60,435 nucleotides of DNA, taken from the NCBI GenBank assembly GCA_030019475.1, contig JASEER010000011.1, forward strand, positions 1-60,435, written 5' to 3'. The notes below the pieces were generated by a model. The model worked only from the letters and a program-made list of their open reading frames with translations. It did not search any database and was not told where the DNA came from. This DNA comes from Thermoanaerobacterales bacterium (lineage in GTDB: Bacteria; Bacillota; Desulfotomaculia; Desulfotomaculales; JASEER01). Position 1 is the stretch's first letter; each line of letters starts with the position of its first letter. Position numbers and translations under genes: made by a program. This document shows, in pieces, positions 1-8,369 of this stretch.

Positions 1-3
1 GGG

Positions 4-1308
4 ATGGCCCTGTTGGCCTCTAGAGAGGATAACAGGTCGCGTGAACTTTTTCGCCGGGCGCAGCAGGTAATCCCCGGCGGGGTAAACAGCCCGGTACGGG
101 CGTTCCGTGCCGTGCAGGGAAACCCGCCCTTCATCGCCCGCGCCGAGGGGGCCTGCATCTTCGATGTCGACGGCCGTCGCTACATTGACTATGTGAGTTC
201 CTGGGGGCCGATGATCCTGGGACACGCGCACCCGGAGGTCCTCGCCGCCATTAAGGCGGCGGCCGAGAGGGGAACGAGCTACGGGGCGCCGACGGCGTCC
301 GAGGTCGAGATGGCCGAGCTGATTGTCGACGCGCTCCCCGGCATGGAGATGGTGCGCCTGGTGAACTCCGGCACCGAGGCCACGATGAGCGCCATCCGCC
401 TGGCCCGTGCGGTCACCGGGCGGGAGAAGATCGTCAAGTTCGCGGGCTGCTATCACGGGCATGCCGACGCCATGCTGGTCGCCGCGGGTTCGGGCGCTCT
501 GACCCTCGGGGTGCCGTCAAGCCCGGGCGTGCCGGCCCAGACGGCCGCGCATACCATTGTGGTGGGCTACAACCACCTGGAAGACGTGGAGGAGACCCTG
601 CGTGCGAACCCCGGCCAGGTTGCGGCCGTCATCGTTGAGCCCGTGGCCGGCAACATGGGTGTTATCCCTCCTCAGTCCGGCTTTCTGGAAGGGCTGCGGC
701 GGCTGACGGCGGAATACGGCGCCCTGCTCATCTTCGACGAGGTCATTACCGGTTTTCGGCTCGCCTACGGCGGCGCGCAGACGCTATACGGCATCACGCC
801 GGACCTGACATGCCTGGGTAAAATTATCGGCGGCGGGCTGCCGGTAGGGGCTTACGGCGGCCGGCGGGAAATTATGGAGCGGGTCAGCCCGTCCGGGCCC
901 GTCTACCAGGCCGGAACCCTGTCGGGGAACCCCTTGGCCACGGCCGCCGGCATCGCCACGCTGCGCGCTCTGGAACGCCCGGGCGTCTACGAGGAACTGG
1001 AGCGCAAAGCGGCGCTCCTGGCCGACGGCATCGGGGATGCGGCCCGCGCCGCCGGGGTGCCCGTTACCCTGAACCGGGTGGGCTCGATGATGAGCACTTT
1101 CTTCACCGCCGTTCCGGTAACCGATTTCGCGAGCGCCTTGACCTCCGATACGGCGCGCTTCGCCCGCTTCTTCCACGCCCTGCTCGACCACGGAGTCTAC
1201 ATCGCTCCGGCCCAGTTCGAGGCGATGTTCGTCTCCCTGGCCCACACGGAGGAAGATATCGCCCGCACGGTGGAGGCCTTTGAGGCCGCCTTCCGCGCCG
1301 CGGCCTGA
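4..1308 (+). CDS. hemL: Glutamate-1-semialdehyde 2,1-aminomutase
   Basis: This PLP enzyme of the class III aminotransferase fold converts glutamate-1-semialdehyde to 5-aminolevulinate, the last step of the C5 route to haem, sirohaem and corrinoids. The 434-residue length is normal for the family. Seen in the sequence are [13 protein letters not shown] (20-32), the phosphate-binding block [12 protein letters not shown] (121-132), the cofactor Asp245 in [12 protein letters not shown] and the Schiff-base Lys273 in [13 protein letters not shown]. The ATG lies three bases from the window edge, so its ribosome binding site cannot be checked and any upstream hem genes are outside the window. Confidence 0.96.
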   Translation: MALLASREDNRSRELFRRAQQVIPGGVNSPVRAFRAVQGNPPFIARAEGACIFDVDGRRYIDYVSSWGPMILGHAHPEVLAAIKAAAERGTSYGAPTASEVEMAELIVDALPGMEMVRLVNSGTEATMSAIRLARAVTGREKIVKFAGCYHGHADAMLVAAGSGALTLGVPSSPGVPAQTAAHTIVVGYNHLEDVEETLRANPGQVAAVIVEPVAGNMGVIPPQSGFLEGLRRLTAEYGALLIFDEVITGFRLAYGGAQTLYGITPDLTCLGKIIGGGLPVGAYGGRREIMERVSPSGPVYQAGTLSGNPLATAAGIATLRALERPGVYEELERKAALLADGIGDAARAAGVPVTLNRVGSMMSTFFTAVPVTDFASALTSDTARFARFFHALLDHGVYIAPAQFEAMFVSLAHTEEDIARTVEAFEAAFRAAA

Positions 1309-1317
1309 ACGCGGTAT

Positions 1318-1391
1318 TAGAAATAAGGAATTAGAAATTGGAAATTGGAGTTAGAGATTACAGGCCGGTTCCAATTACCGATTACCGATTT
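1318..1391. repeat. A/T-rich degenerate short tandem repeat, imperfect inverted
   Basis: Between hemL and the hsp20 terminator lies a strikingly AT-rich tract in a GC-rich chromosome. It is built of degenerate 6-8 base units of the form GAAATTGG / TTAGAAATT, and its right third (CCAATTACCGATTACC) is roughly their reverse complement, so the tract can fold back on itself. A tract of similar style, with a different unit, lies at 12413-12520. It shows no coding signal. Similar purine-rich intergenic repeats occur in other clostridial genomes, but the identity of this one was not checked. Confidence 0.55.
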
Positions 1392-1392
1392 C

Positions 1393-1420
1393 AAAAAAAG
1401 GGGGGCTGGTGAGGCCCCCT
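1393..1420 (-). terminator. Rho-independent terminator of the hsp20 gene at 1444-1869
   Basis: Read on the minus strand, AGGGGGC and GCCCCCCT pair around a short loop and run directly into a stretch of seven T. The hairpin begins 24 bases past the hsp20 stop codon. Confidence 0.8.
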
Positions 1421-1443
1421 GCTGCCGATACCGCGCTCGGCGG

Positions 1444-1869
1444 CTATTCGATCTTGATCTGGTGCTCCTTCTTGCGCCCTTCATCGTTTATGGGCACCCG
1501 CACCTCTAAGACGCCGTTTTTGTATGTGGCCTTCGCCTGCCCGGGCTTGACCTCCATCGGCAGGGGCACGGTCCGGGAAAAGCTGCCGAAGTACCGCTCG
1601 CTCAGGTAATAGTCTTCGTCTTTGACCTCCTTTTCCCGCTGGACGTCGCCCCGGAGCGTGATCGAGTCGGCGGTAAGTGTCACGTCAATATCGTCCTTGG
1701 AGGCGACGCCCGGTATTTCCGCCGTGACGACGACGTCGTTACCCTCCTGGGTGATGTCTATGCGCGGGATGCCGATGTCACGGCCCGGCCGCAAGAAGTC
1801 CCACATACGGTTCATCTGCTCGCGAAGGCTCTGAAGTTCGCCAAACGGGTCCCATCTTCTCACACTCAT
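1444..1869 (-). CDS. Hsp20 / alpha-crystallin small heat-shock protein (first copy)
   Basis: This is an ATP-independent holdase chaperone that forms oligomers and binds unfolding proteins. The 141-residue protein has the usual layout: an amino-terminal helix region starting MSVRRWDPFGELQSLREQ, an alpha-crystallin domain (about residues 38-130) with the conserved ending NGVLEVRVP, and a carboxy-terminal tail ending in the alternating hydrophobic HQIKIE that docks neighbouring subunits. The ATG at 1869 has AGGAGGTG upstream, which decides this start over longer in-frame options. A second hsp20 gene lies 184 bases upstream in the same orientation; the gap is large enough for a separate promoter. 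Confidence 0.93.
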   Translation of the reverse strand: MSVRRWDPFGELQSLREQMNRMWDFLRPGRDIGIPRIDITQEGNDVVVTAEIPGVASKDDIDVTLTADSITLRGDVQREKEVKDEDYYLSERYFGSFSRTVPLPMEVKPGQAKATYKNGVLEVRVPINDEGRKKEHQIKIE

Positions 1870-1915
1870 GTGGTGCACCTCCTGTTTTAGGATATGGGGA
1901 TTCATGGTTGCCAAT

Positions 1916-1967
1916 ATCGTAAGTAAATCCACCAATGCAGACAAGTTCTTGTGCGCTCAATCACAAG
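1916..1967 (-). promoter_or_regulatory. Candidate hsp20 promoter with overlapping inverted repeats
   Basis: On the minus strand TTGTCT (1944-1939), a 17-base spacer and TACGAT (1921-1916) resemble a sigma-A promoter 47 bases ahead of the hsp20 start. Just upstream are CTTGTG-N8-CACAAG (1948-1967) and the overlapping ACAAG-TT-CTTGT (1941-1952), a possible operator. Neither a CIRCE element nor a CtsR heptad repeat is present, so the regulator is unknown. Confidence 0.35.
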
Positions 1968-2053
1968 CTGCATACCCCGGCGTCATCTGTTGTACCAAAA
2001 AGGCTGTCGCCAGAAGCGCCGGGAAAAGCCGGGAGGCCGAAAGGCTGGTGTCG

Positions 2054-2488
2054 TTACTGGATGGGCACGCGGTAGGGCTGCCGTCCGCGGTTGACCTCGG
2101 TCTTGGGAAGATGGATCTCCAGCAGGCCGTTTTCGTAGGAAGCCCTGGCCTCCTCGGGCTTGACCTCCACCGGGAGAGGCAGGGTACGGGAGAACCGCCC
2201 AACAAAACGCTCGGCGTGGATGAAGTCCTCATCCCGGGCATCGTAGTTACGCTTCAATTCGCCTCGGATGGTGAGGGAGTCCGGGGTGACGTGGATCTCA
2301 ATGTCGTCCTTGGACGCCACCCCCGGCAGTTCCGCCGTGGCAATGAGTTCGTCGGGTGTTTGGTGCAGGTCGATACGGGGCGCCCCGCCGTCACGGAAGG
2401 TGACGGGGCGCAGGAAGTCCCACATGCGGTTCATCTGTTCGCGGATGCTTGAAAGCTCGCTAAGAGGATCCCAGCGTCTGATGCTCAA
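2054..2488 (-). CDS. Hsp20 / alpha-crystallin small heat-shock protein (second copy)
   Basis: This second small heat-shock protein has 144 residues. It begins MSIRRWDPLSELSSIREQ and shares the layout of its downstream neighbour: an alpha-crystallin domain with NGLLEIHLPK near the end, and a short tail (PYRVPIQ) with the VPI anchoring motif. The start codon is TTG at 2488, supported by GAGGGAGG upstream. The amino-terminal 25 residues are very similar to those of the first copy, which suggests tandem duplication followed by divergence. It acts in the cytosol as a holdase, and the two copies may form mixed oligomers. Confidence 0.92.
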   Translation of the reverse strand: MSIRRWDPLSELSSIREQMNRMWDFLRPVTFRDGGAPRIDLHQTPDELIATAELPGVASKDDIEIHVTPDSLTIRGELKRNYDARDEDFIHAERFVGRFSRTLPLPVEVKPEEARASYENGLLEIHLPKTEVNRGRQPYRVPIQ

Positions 2489-2626
2489 GAATAACGCCTC
2501 CCTCAGGGTTTGTTTGTGTCCTTAAGATTCCCCGCCGGCCGGAGTGTATACGCCAGGGGCAGGGCCTTGCTGGCGCGGGCGGCATGCATTGGGTAAAATA
2601 GTAGGGATTGATTAAGAGACGGGGGA

Positions 2627-3172
2627 GTGGCTGTGGATCTTACCGAGAAGCGCCTGGAAAGCTGTTATGTATACCGCGGCAAGGTCCTGAATATGCGGGT
2701 CGACACCGTCGAACTGCCCGGCGGGAGACGCGGCACGCGGGAGGTGGTGGAATACGCGGGGGCGGTGGCGGTCGTGGCTCTGGACAGAGACGGGCGGGTG
2801 CTGCTGGTACGGCAGTATCGTTACCCCGTGGGCCGAGAATTGATTGAGATCCCGGCGGGCAAGCTTGAACCGGGTGAAGATCCGGCGGCCGCGGCGCGGC
2901 GGGAACTCGCGGAGGAAACAGGATCCACCGCCGGGCGCCTGGAGAGGCTGCTGCGCTTTTTCTCGACACCGGGGTTTACTTCGGAGGAGATGCACCTTTA
3001 CCTGGCCACCGACCTTGAGCCGGGGCCGGCGGCGCCTGATGAGGATGAGTTCGTCGAGTTGGTCAGGGTGCCGCTGGATACAGCCCGGCGCATGGTGGAG
3101 CGGGGGGAGATCTGCGACGCGAAGTCCATCGTGGGTATTCTTACGGTCTGCGACCGCCTGCAAGACCGTTGA
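2627..3172 (+). CDS. NUDIX hydrolase, ADP-ribose pyrophosphatase type
   Basis: This enzyme probably hydrolyses ADP-ribose or a similar nucleoside diphosphate derivative to AMP and a sugar phosphate. The NUDIX box spans about residues 78-100, from GKLEPGE through RELAEETGS, with all consensus Gly, Glu and Arg positions present. The length (181 residues) and the IPAGKLEPGE lead-in are typical of the ADP-ribose pyrophosphatase branch. Two GTG starts are possible. The one at 2633 has a better spacing from GGGGGA than the one at 2627, which abuts it. The last codons lie inside the long hairpin at 3156-3201. Confidence 0.9.
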   Translation: MAVDLTEKRLESCYVYRGKVLNMRVDTVELPGGRRGTREVVEYAGAVAVVALDRDGRVLLVRQYRYPVGRELIEIPAGKLEPGEDPAAAARRELAEETGSTAGRLERLLRFFSTPGFTSEEMHLYLATDLEPGPAAPDEDEFVELVRVPLDTARRMVERGEICDAKSIVGILTVCDRLQDR

Positions 3173-3201
3173 AAAACGAAGTTTTCAACGGTCTTGCAGG
3201 C
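3156..3201. repeat. Hairpin repeat, core GACCGTTGAAAAACG (copy 1)
   Basis: A 20-bp perfect inverted repeat (3156-3175 with 3182-3201, six-base loop ACGAAG) overlaps the last codons of the NUDIX gene and lies before the convergent minC stop. It may act as a bidirectional terminator, since T-rich and A-rich tracts sit within the stem. A 15-base core, GACCGTTGAAAAACG, recurs as one arm of the hairpin at 16316-16354, so this is a repeat family and not only a local terminator. Confidence 0.75.
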
Positions 3202-3216
3202 CTCTAACGGGCTTCC

Positions 3217-3834
3217 TCAGCCCTCCAGTACCACCTTGCCGTCCTTAAGGCGGGCGGTGTGCAGGGTCTGGCTGCCGGGAGAGGTGTGCAGGTCGTCGGC
3301 CAGGACCCCGGCGATCGAGAGCATCGGGGATCCAAAGCCAAGGGCGACGACCACCGCCTCCGGGTCGCCAACGGTGCCGGCGCGGACCGTGCCGGTGCAA
3401 CGGCCCATAACGAGGATGCTGCCGGCTGCGTCGACCCTGGCTCCGGGGTGGATATCACCCAGGACGACAACGTGGCCGTGGTCGCAACGGACATCCTGCC
3501 CGGAACGCAGGCTCCGGTCCACGAGCACCGCGGGTTCAGCGTCGGGAAGGCCCGGGAAGGCCGGGGCCTTCCCGGCGACCGGAACCGGGCGCGCCACGGT
3601 CCGGGGTTTGTCCTTGATGGGGATAAGCCCGTAACGGCTCACCAGTTGCTCAAGTTCCTGCTGCTGTTCCACCGGAATAGGGGCTGCGGCGGGGCGAAAA
3701 GTGAACCGGGCGCCCCGGAAAAACCCTCGTGCCTGTTCTAGTTTTTGATGCAGGTTGGCCTTGATGTCTTCAAAGTCCGCCGGGGGCAGGTAGATGACCA
3801 GCCCCTGTCGCGTTCCCTTAATCTGCACTTCCAT
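3217..3834 (-). CDS. minC: Septum site-determining protein MinC
   Basis: MinC inhibits FtsZ ring assembly away from mid-cell. The 205-residue product has an amino-terminal MinC_N-like domain (from MEVQIKGTRQGLVIYLP) and a carboxy-terminal beta-helical domain (from about residue 107), recognisable by GHVVVLGDIHPGARV, GRCTGTVRAG and the following VVALGF. The chosen ATG at 3834 has only a weak Shine-Dalgarno sequence; an in-frame GTG or TTG a few codons upstream is also possible. No minD or minE lies next to it, which is unusual because minC and minD are commonly adjacent. It is divergent from the galT-glgA pair. Confidence 0.87.
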   Translation of the reverse strand: MEVQIKGTRQGLVIYLPPADFEDIKANLHQKLEQARGFFRGARFTFRPAAAPIPVEQQQELEQLVSRYGLIPIKDKPRTVARPVPVAGKAPAFPGLPDAEPAVLVDRSLRSGQDVRCDHGHVVVLGDIHPGARVDAAGSILVMGRCTGTVRAGTVGDPEAVVVALGFGSPMLSIAGVLADDLHTSPGSQTLHTARLKDGKVVLEG

Positions 3835-3983
3835 GGCCAAATCGACCACCCCGCCTAAGAACTGCCAATAGTAGTGGTTTTTCGATAGGGACAGACATTT
3901 TCCCTCCCCTTCTGCATAAAAAAAAATCATCCCGTGCACGCTCACCTTTAGGTGTTTGGAAATCGCGCGAAGGAGGTCCCCGC

Positions 3984-5036
3984 ATGCCGGAGTGGAGGAA
4001 GGATCCGGTTGTCAACCGCTGGGTGGTCATCGCCACGGAACGGGCCAAGCGGCCGACCGATTACCGCTGTACGGTTGACGAACTGAACCCCCAGGCCTGC
4101 CCGCTCTGTGTAGGGCACGAAGGTCAGACGCCACCCGAGATCCTGGCTTTCAGGGAGCCGGGAACGGCCGCCGACCGGGAAGGCTGGTGGGTCCGGGTGG
4201 TCCCCAACAAGTTCCCCGCGGTGCGGGCCGACGAAAGGCTTTTTTCCTGGTGGGACGGCGTTTACGAGGCGATGAACGGGGTCGGGGCGCATGAGGTAAT
4301 TGTCGAGACGACGGAGCACGTGAGCAGCCTGGCGACCCAAAGTGACAAGCAGGTTGAAGAAGTGGTCTGGGCCTGGCGTGCCCGGTTGCTTGACCTCCGG
4401 AAAGACAGCCGCTTGAAGTACATCCTCATTTTTAAAAATAAAGGCCGGGTTGGGGGGGCCTCCCTGGAACACGCCCACTCCCAGCTGATCGCCACCCCTA
4501 TGGTTCCGGTGGATATCGCCCAGGAGGTGACCGGCGCGGAGGAGTACCGCCGCCAGAAAGGCACCTGCGTGTACTGTGACGTTATCGCCCAGGAGACGGC
4601 ACAGGACCAGCGGGTGGTTATCGATGGGGAAAGGTTCATCAGCCTGGCGCCCTTCGCCTCCCGCTTCCCGTTTGAAATGTGGATCCTTCCGAAGCGCCAC
4701 CAGCCGGACTTCGGCCAGATCGTGGAGGAAGACGTCCGCGACCTGGCCCGTATTTTGCGGAGTTCTTTGGGCAAGCTGGCGGCCACGGTATGCGATCCGC
4801 CGTACAATATCCTCCTGCATACCGCACCGGTCAACGTGGAAGATGCCGGCCATTATCACTGGCACCTGGAGATACTCCCGCGTCTGACCGTCATGGCCGG
4901 CTTTGAACTGGGCACGGGGTACTTCATCAATCCCACACCGCCCGAACTCGCCGCGCGGGCGTTGCGGGATGCTTCGGCCGTGGCCCCGCACATGGCCGCG
5001 GCGGAAGCGGGAAGGGAGGCACGGCCGTATGTTTGA
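3984..5036 (+). CDS. galT: Galactose-1-phosphate uridylyltransferase family protein
   Basis: This is a nucleotidyltransferase of the HIT-like GalT fold (350 residues). Seen are a zinc-type CPLC pair (Cys39 and Cys42), a second CVYC pair, the catalytic HAHSQ motif (162-166, with His164 the expected nucleotidylated residue) and the late GHYHWHLE motif. The ATG at 3984 follows AAGGAGGTC. It overlaps glgA by 8 bases, so the two are co-translated. Family members of this length include true GalT and enzymes acting on other hexose-1-phosphates, such as ADP-glucose phosphorylase-like proteins. Coupling to glgA hints at glucose-1-phosphate / nucleotide-sugar exchange for glycogen, which is inference. 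Confidence 0.85.
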   Translation: MPEWRKDPVVNRWVVIATERAKRPTDYRCTVDELNPQACPLCVGHEGQTPPEILAFREPGTAADREGWWVRVVPNKFPAVRADERLFSWWDGVYEAMNGVGAHEVIVETTEHVSSLATQSDKQVEEVVWAWRARLLDLRKDSRLKYILIFKNKGRVGGASLEHAHSQLIATPMVPVDIAQEVTGAEEYRRQKGTCVYCDVIAQETAQDQRVVIDGERFISLAPFASRFPFEMWILPKRHQPDFGQIVEEDVRDLARILRSSLGKLAATVCDPPYNILLHTAPVNVEDAGHYHWHLEILPRLTVMAGFELGTGYFINPTPPELAARALRDASAVAPHMAAAEAGREARPYV

Positions 5037-6537
5037 TCGCCCGTTGAAAATCCTGCTGGTGGCCGCGGAGGTGGTACCCTTCGCCAAGACGGGGGGGCTG
5101 GCCGACGTCGCGGGCTCCCTTCCCAAGGCGCTGGCCACCGTGGTTGACCACGGTCTGCCGCGGAACGATGTCCGGGTGGCCATGCCGCGGTACAAGATGA
5201 TCGAGGGAGCACAATACGTCACCGACTTCCCGGTTCCCGTCGCCGATAGCCTGCGCACGGCGGTCGTGCGCAAGAAGGAGATCGACGCTCACTTCCAGGG
5301 CACGCACGCCGCGGTCCCGGTGTACATGATCGACAACTATCACTATTTTTACCGTGACGGCATCTACGCCTTCCAGGACGACGCCGAGCGGTACACCTTC
5401 TTCTGCCGCGCCGTCCTGGAGATGCTGCCGCGACTGAACTGGCAGCCGGACATCATCCACTGCAACGACTGGCAGACGGGGCTCGTCCCGCTTTACCTGC
5501 ACCATCTCTACGGCGACCGTCCCTTCTACCGGCGGATCGCCACCCTGTTCACCATCCACAACCTGCAGTACCAGGGGAATTTCCCGCGTGAGGTCCTGCA
5601 GGTGATCGGCCTGGGGCCGGAATTCTACCACCCCGACCGGCTGGAGTTTTACGGCACGGTGAGTTTTATGAAGGCCGGCCTGCTGTGGGCCGATGTCCTG
5701 AACACCGTGAGCCGGACCTACGCCCGGGAAATCCAGACCCCCGAGTTCGGCGAGAGGATGGACGGCATCCTGCGTCTGCGGGCCAAGGACCTGTACGGGA
5801 TCGTCAACGGGATCAACTACCACGAGTTCGACCCGAAATCCGATCCCCGCCTGCACCGTAACTACGACGCCGAGCACCTGGAACACAAGAAGGAGAACAA
5901 GTACACGCTGCAGCGGGAGATGGACCTGCCGATCAAGGACGTCCCGGTGCTGGGGATCATCTCCCGCCTGGTGAACCAGAAGGGCCTGGACCTGATCGGG
6001 GAAATCATCGATGAACTGATGCATCTGGACATCCAGGTTGTGGTCCTGGGGACAGGCGACCAGTATTACCACCAGCTCTTTTCCACCATTAAGGCCCGGT
6101 ACCCACAGAAAATGGGGCTGCACCTGGGCTTTAACGCCGTGCTGGCGCAGCGCATCTACGCCGGGGCGGACATGTTCCTGATGCCGTCCCGCTTCGAGCC
6201 CTGCGGGCTCGGCCAACTCATCGCCCTGCGTTACGGGACGATCCCCATCGTCCGCGAGACCGGCGGCCTGGCCGACACGGTGACGGAATACAACCCGGCG
6301 ACCCGGGTCGGGAACGGCTTCGCCTTCCACGAGTACAGCGGGCGCGCGCTCCATGACACGATCACCCGCGCCCTGCGGCTCTATCGGGAGGACGCCGGCG
6401 CCTGGCAGCAACTGGTGCGCAACGCCATGGAGATGGACTTCTCCTGGGCGCGTTCCGGCGTCGAGTACCTCCAACTCTACCGCACGGCCATTGAGAAGCA
6501 CATTGAGGAGCAGAAGAGGGCCGCCCGCATCGCGTAG
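5029..6537 (+). CDS. glgA: Glycogen synthase (ADP-glucose type, GT5)
   Basis: This enzyme transfers glucose from ADP-glucose to the non-reducing end of an alpha-1,4-glucan in the cytosol. The 502-residue protein is normal in size. It has the GT-B fold signatures of GT5: the ADP-glucose-binding KTGGLADV near residue 20, HCNDWQTGL in the amino-terminal domain, and the carboxy-terminal FEPCGLGQL followed by RETGGLADTV. The ATG at 5029 lies inside the end of galT, preceded by GGGAGG. No glgB, glgC or glgP lies in the immediate neighbourhood. The reverse strand stays open for about 580 codons here because of high GC, but shows no protein-like sequence. Confidence 0.95.
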   Translation: MFDRPLKILLVAAEVVPFAKTGGLADVAGSLPKALATVVDHGLPRNDVRVAMPRYKMIEGAQYVTDFPVPVADSLRTAVVRKKEIDAHFQGTHAAVPVYMIDNYHYFYRDGIYAFQDDAERYTFFCRAVLEMLPRLNWQPDIIHCNDWQTGLVPLYLHHLYGDRPFYRRIATLFTIHNLQYQGNFPREVLQVIGLGPEFYHPDRLEFYGTVSFMKAGLLWADVLNTVSRTYAREIQTPEFGERMDGILRLRAKDLYGIVNGINYHEFDPKSDPRLHRNYDAEHLEHKKENKYTLQREMDLPIKDVPVLGIISRLVNQKGLDLIGEIIDELMHLDIQVVVLGTGDQYYHQLFSTIKARYPQKMGLHLGFNAVLAQRIYAGADMFLMPSRFEPCGLGQLIALRYGTIPIVRETGGLADTVTEYNPATRVGNGFAFHEYSGRALHDTITRALRLYREDAGAWQQLVRNAMEMDFSWARSGVEYLQLYRTAIEKHIEEQKRAARIA

Positions 6538-6680
6538 CAGCCGGCGGACGATCTCTTGCGGACTGTTCATGGGCGCTTCTTCGGACCGGATGCCGCCTGG
6601 CCGGCATCGGGCAAGGTCCCGGGGAAGCGCCCCTTCACGTCCAGCCGGGCCGTTGGGTGAGGCCTGGAGGGGGTTCACGG

Positions 6681-6718
6681 CCGCCGGGCGACTTCTCGGC
6701 GGGCGTTTCTTTACGGTC
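6681..6718 (+). terminator. Possible weak terminator after glgA
   Basis: CCGCCG and CGGCGG can form a 6-bp stem, followed by a modest T-rich stretch (GTTTCTTT). It lies in the 226-base gap between glgA and the M24 peptidase; the rest of that gap holds nothing recognisable. Confidence 0.35.
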
Positions 6719-6763
6719 CGGCGCCGTCCCGGCTAGAATCGGGAAAACGAAGGAGGGGAAACG

Positions 6764-7954
6764 ATGACCGATACCGCTCAACGCCGTGCCGAGTACCGGC
6801 GCCGGCAGACGGCCTTCCAGCGCCTCCTGGCGGAGAACGGGCTGGACGGAGCGATGATCGTGGAGGCCGCGGACCTGGTCTACCTGACCGGCACCCATCA
6901 GAATATGCACCTCTACGTCCCGGCCGAAGGACAACCGCTGTTGATGGTCCGGCGCGACCTGAACGCGGCGCGGGAAGACGCACTGGTGGATAATATCGTG
7001 CCCCTGCGCAGCTTCCGCGACCTCCCGCGGCTGATGGCCGAGGCCGGGCTGCGCCCGCCGGCCCGCCTGGGCCTGGAGTTCGACATCCTGCCGGTGGCCT
7101 TTTTCCAGCAATACCAGCGGGTCTTCCCGGAAACCCGTTTCGCCGACTGCTCCGCTATCCTGCGCCGCCAGCGGGCGGTCAAGAGCGACTACGAGCGGAT
7201 GCTGCTGCGCGAGGCGGGCCGGCGCATGGACGCCCTCTACGCCCGCCTGCCCGAAGTGATCGCCGTCGGCCGCGGCGAGGCCGAAGCGGCCGGGCGCTTC
7301 GAGGCGCTCGCGCGGACGGCCGGGCACCAGGGGCTGGTGCGCATGCGGGGCTTCAACGCGGAGATCTTCTGGGGGCATTTCCTGGCCGGGGAGAGCGCGG
7401 CGCGGCCGGGACCCTTCGACGGCGCGGCCGGGGGGCCGGGACCGGGACCCGCGTTCCGCTTTGGCTCAAGCGGACGTCCGATCATGCGCGACGAGCCGAT
7501 CCTCGTGGACTATCCGGGGGTTTTCGACGGCTACCTTGTCGACATCACCCGCATCGTGGTCGTCGGCCGCCTGAGCGCGGAGCTGGTGAGGGCGCATGAA
7601 GTGGCGCTGGAGATCCAGGAGCATCTGGTGCGGGAGGCGCGGCCGGGAGCGACGGCGGGCGCCCTCTACGACCTGGCCCTCGGGATGGCCCGCGACGCGG
7701 GGCTGGATGCCTACTTTATGGGATACGGCAATCCCGTGCCGTTCGTCGGGCACGGGGTGGGGATCGAGCTGAACGAATGGCCGGTGATCGCCCGCGGCGC
7801 CGCGGACGTGCTGGAGGAGGGGCATGTCCTGGCCCTGGAGCCGAAGTTCGTTTTTCCCGGTCAGGGCATGGTGGGGATCGAGAACACCTTCATCGTTGGC
7901 GCGGCCGGCCTGGAGCGGATCACCAACTTCCCGGACGCCGTAATGGAGATCTAA
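6764..7954 (+). CDS. M24 family metallopeptidase (Xaa-Pro aminopeptidase-like)
   Basis: This is a pita-bread-fold peptidase of 396 residues with an amino-terminal creatinase-like domain (about 1-150) and a carboxy-terminal M24 domain. Expected metal ligands are visible: the first Asp in VDYPGVFDG, the second in YLVDITR, His in GHGVGIELNE, Glu in LALEPKFVFPG and Glu in GIENTF. Such proteins cleave amino-terminal residues ahead of proline, or act on related small substrates; the exact substrate is not readable. The ATG follows AAGGAGGGG. It differs clearly from the second M24 enzyme at 33930-35003, and contains a Gly/Pro-rich insert (about 221-236). Confidence 0.85.
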   Translation: MTDTAQRRAEYRRRQTAFQRLLAENGLDGAMIVEAADLVYLTGTHQNMHLYVPAEGQPLLMVRRDLNAAREDALVDNIVPLRSFRDLPRLMAEAGLRPPARLGLEFDILPVAFFQQYQRVFPETRFADCSAILRRQRAVKSDYERMLLREAGRRMDALYARLPEVIAVGRGEAEAAGRFEALARTAGHQGLVRMRGFNAEIFWGHFLAGESAARPGPFDGAAGGPGPGPAFRFGSSGRPIMRDEPILVDYPGVFDGYLVDITRIVVVGRLSAELVRAHEVALEIQEHLVREARPGATAGALYDLALGMARDAGLDAYFMGYGNPVPFVGHGVGIELNEWPVIARGAADVLEEGHVLALEPKFVFPGQGMVGIENTFIVGAAGLERITNFPDAVMEI

Positions 7955-7955
7955 C

Positions 7956-7973
7956 ACCCCGGCACGAAGGGGT
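7956..7973. terminator. Short hairpin between convergent genes
   Basis: ACCCC and GGGGT form a 5-bp stem with TTTCTC after it on the plus strand, in the 22-base gap between the M24 peptidase and the convergent membrane gene. It is a weak candidate terminator only. Confidence 0.3.
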
Positions 7974-7976
7974 TTC

Positions 7977-8369
7977 TCAGGCGGTTACCCCAAAGATGCC
8001 TCCCAGAACTCCTGCGGACGCGGTCAGGAGCAGCTTGGTTCCGATGCCGAGCAGGGTAAGCGGCTCGGAGAGGATGAAGGCGGATACGAACAAGGTGAGC
8101 AGGAAAAAGCCGAGGCCGACGGCAAGCCCGTGCCAGAGACCTTTGCCCCCCGCCTGGCGCGAAGCGGCCGAGGCGCCGAAGGCCACGCCGAAGAAGATGG
8201 CGAAGGACGTGGCCCAGGGAAGCAGGGCCTCCGAAAGGCTGGAAAAGTAAAAGACGACAGAGGCGAAAAGGCTCAGCGCAATCACGCCGAGCACGGCCAG
8301 GAGCAGGCCCCGTCCGACCGCTTGCCAGTTTAGGAGCCCCGCCCGCGGTGTTTCATTGTTAAAGGCCAT
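7977..8369 (-). CDS. TIGR04086-type small membrane protein
   Basis: This 130-residue protein has four predicted membrane segments: a first around AVGRGLLLAVLGVIALSLF, a second around LPWATSFAIFFGVAFGA, a third around GLAVGLGFFLLTLFVSAFI, and a last glycine-rich one ending GVLGGIFGVTA. The composition and spacing fit the TIGR04086 / YrzE-like membrane family of Firmicutes, whose function is unknown to me. The ATG at 8369 has GGGAGGAG upstream. The same reading frame stays open upstream to 8618 with GC-rich third positions, so a longer amino terminus cannot be excluded. Confidence 0.75.
   Translation of the reverse strand: MAFNNETPRAGLLNWQAVGRGLLLAVLGVIALSLFASVVFYFSSLSEALLPWATSFAIFFGVAFGASAASRQAGGKGLWHGLAVGLGFFLLTLFVSAFILSEPLTLLGIGTKLLLTASAGVLGGIFGVTA

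Noticed and set aside
4927-6678. Long open frame (about 580 codons) on the minus strand opposite glgA
   Set aside because: It is a mirror of a strongly supported gene in GC-rich DNA. Its translation is rich in His, Gln, Val and Arg without domain pattern, and it has no matching ribosome binding site.
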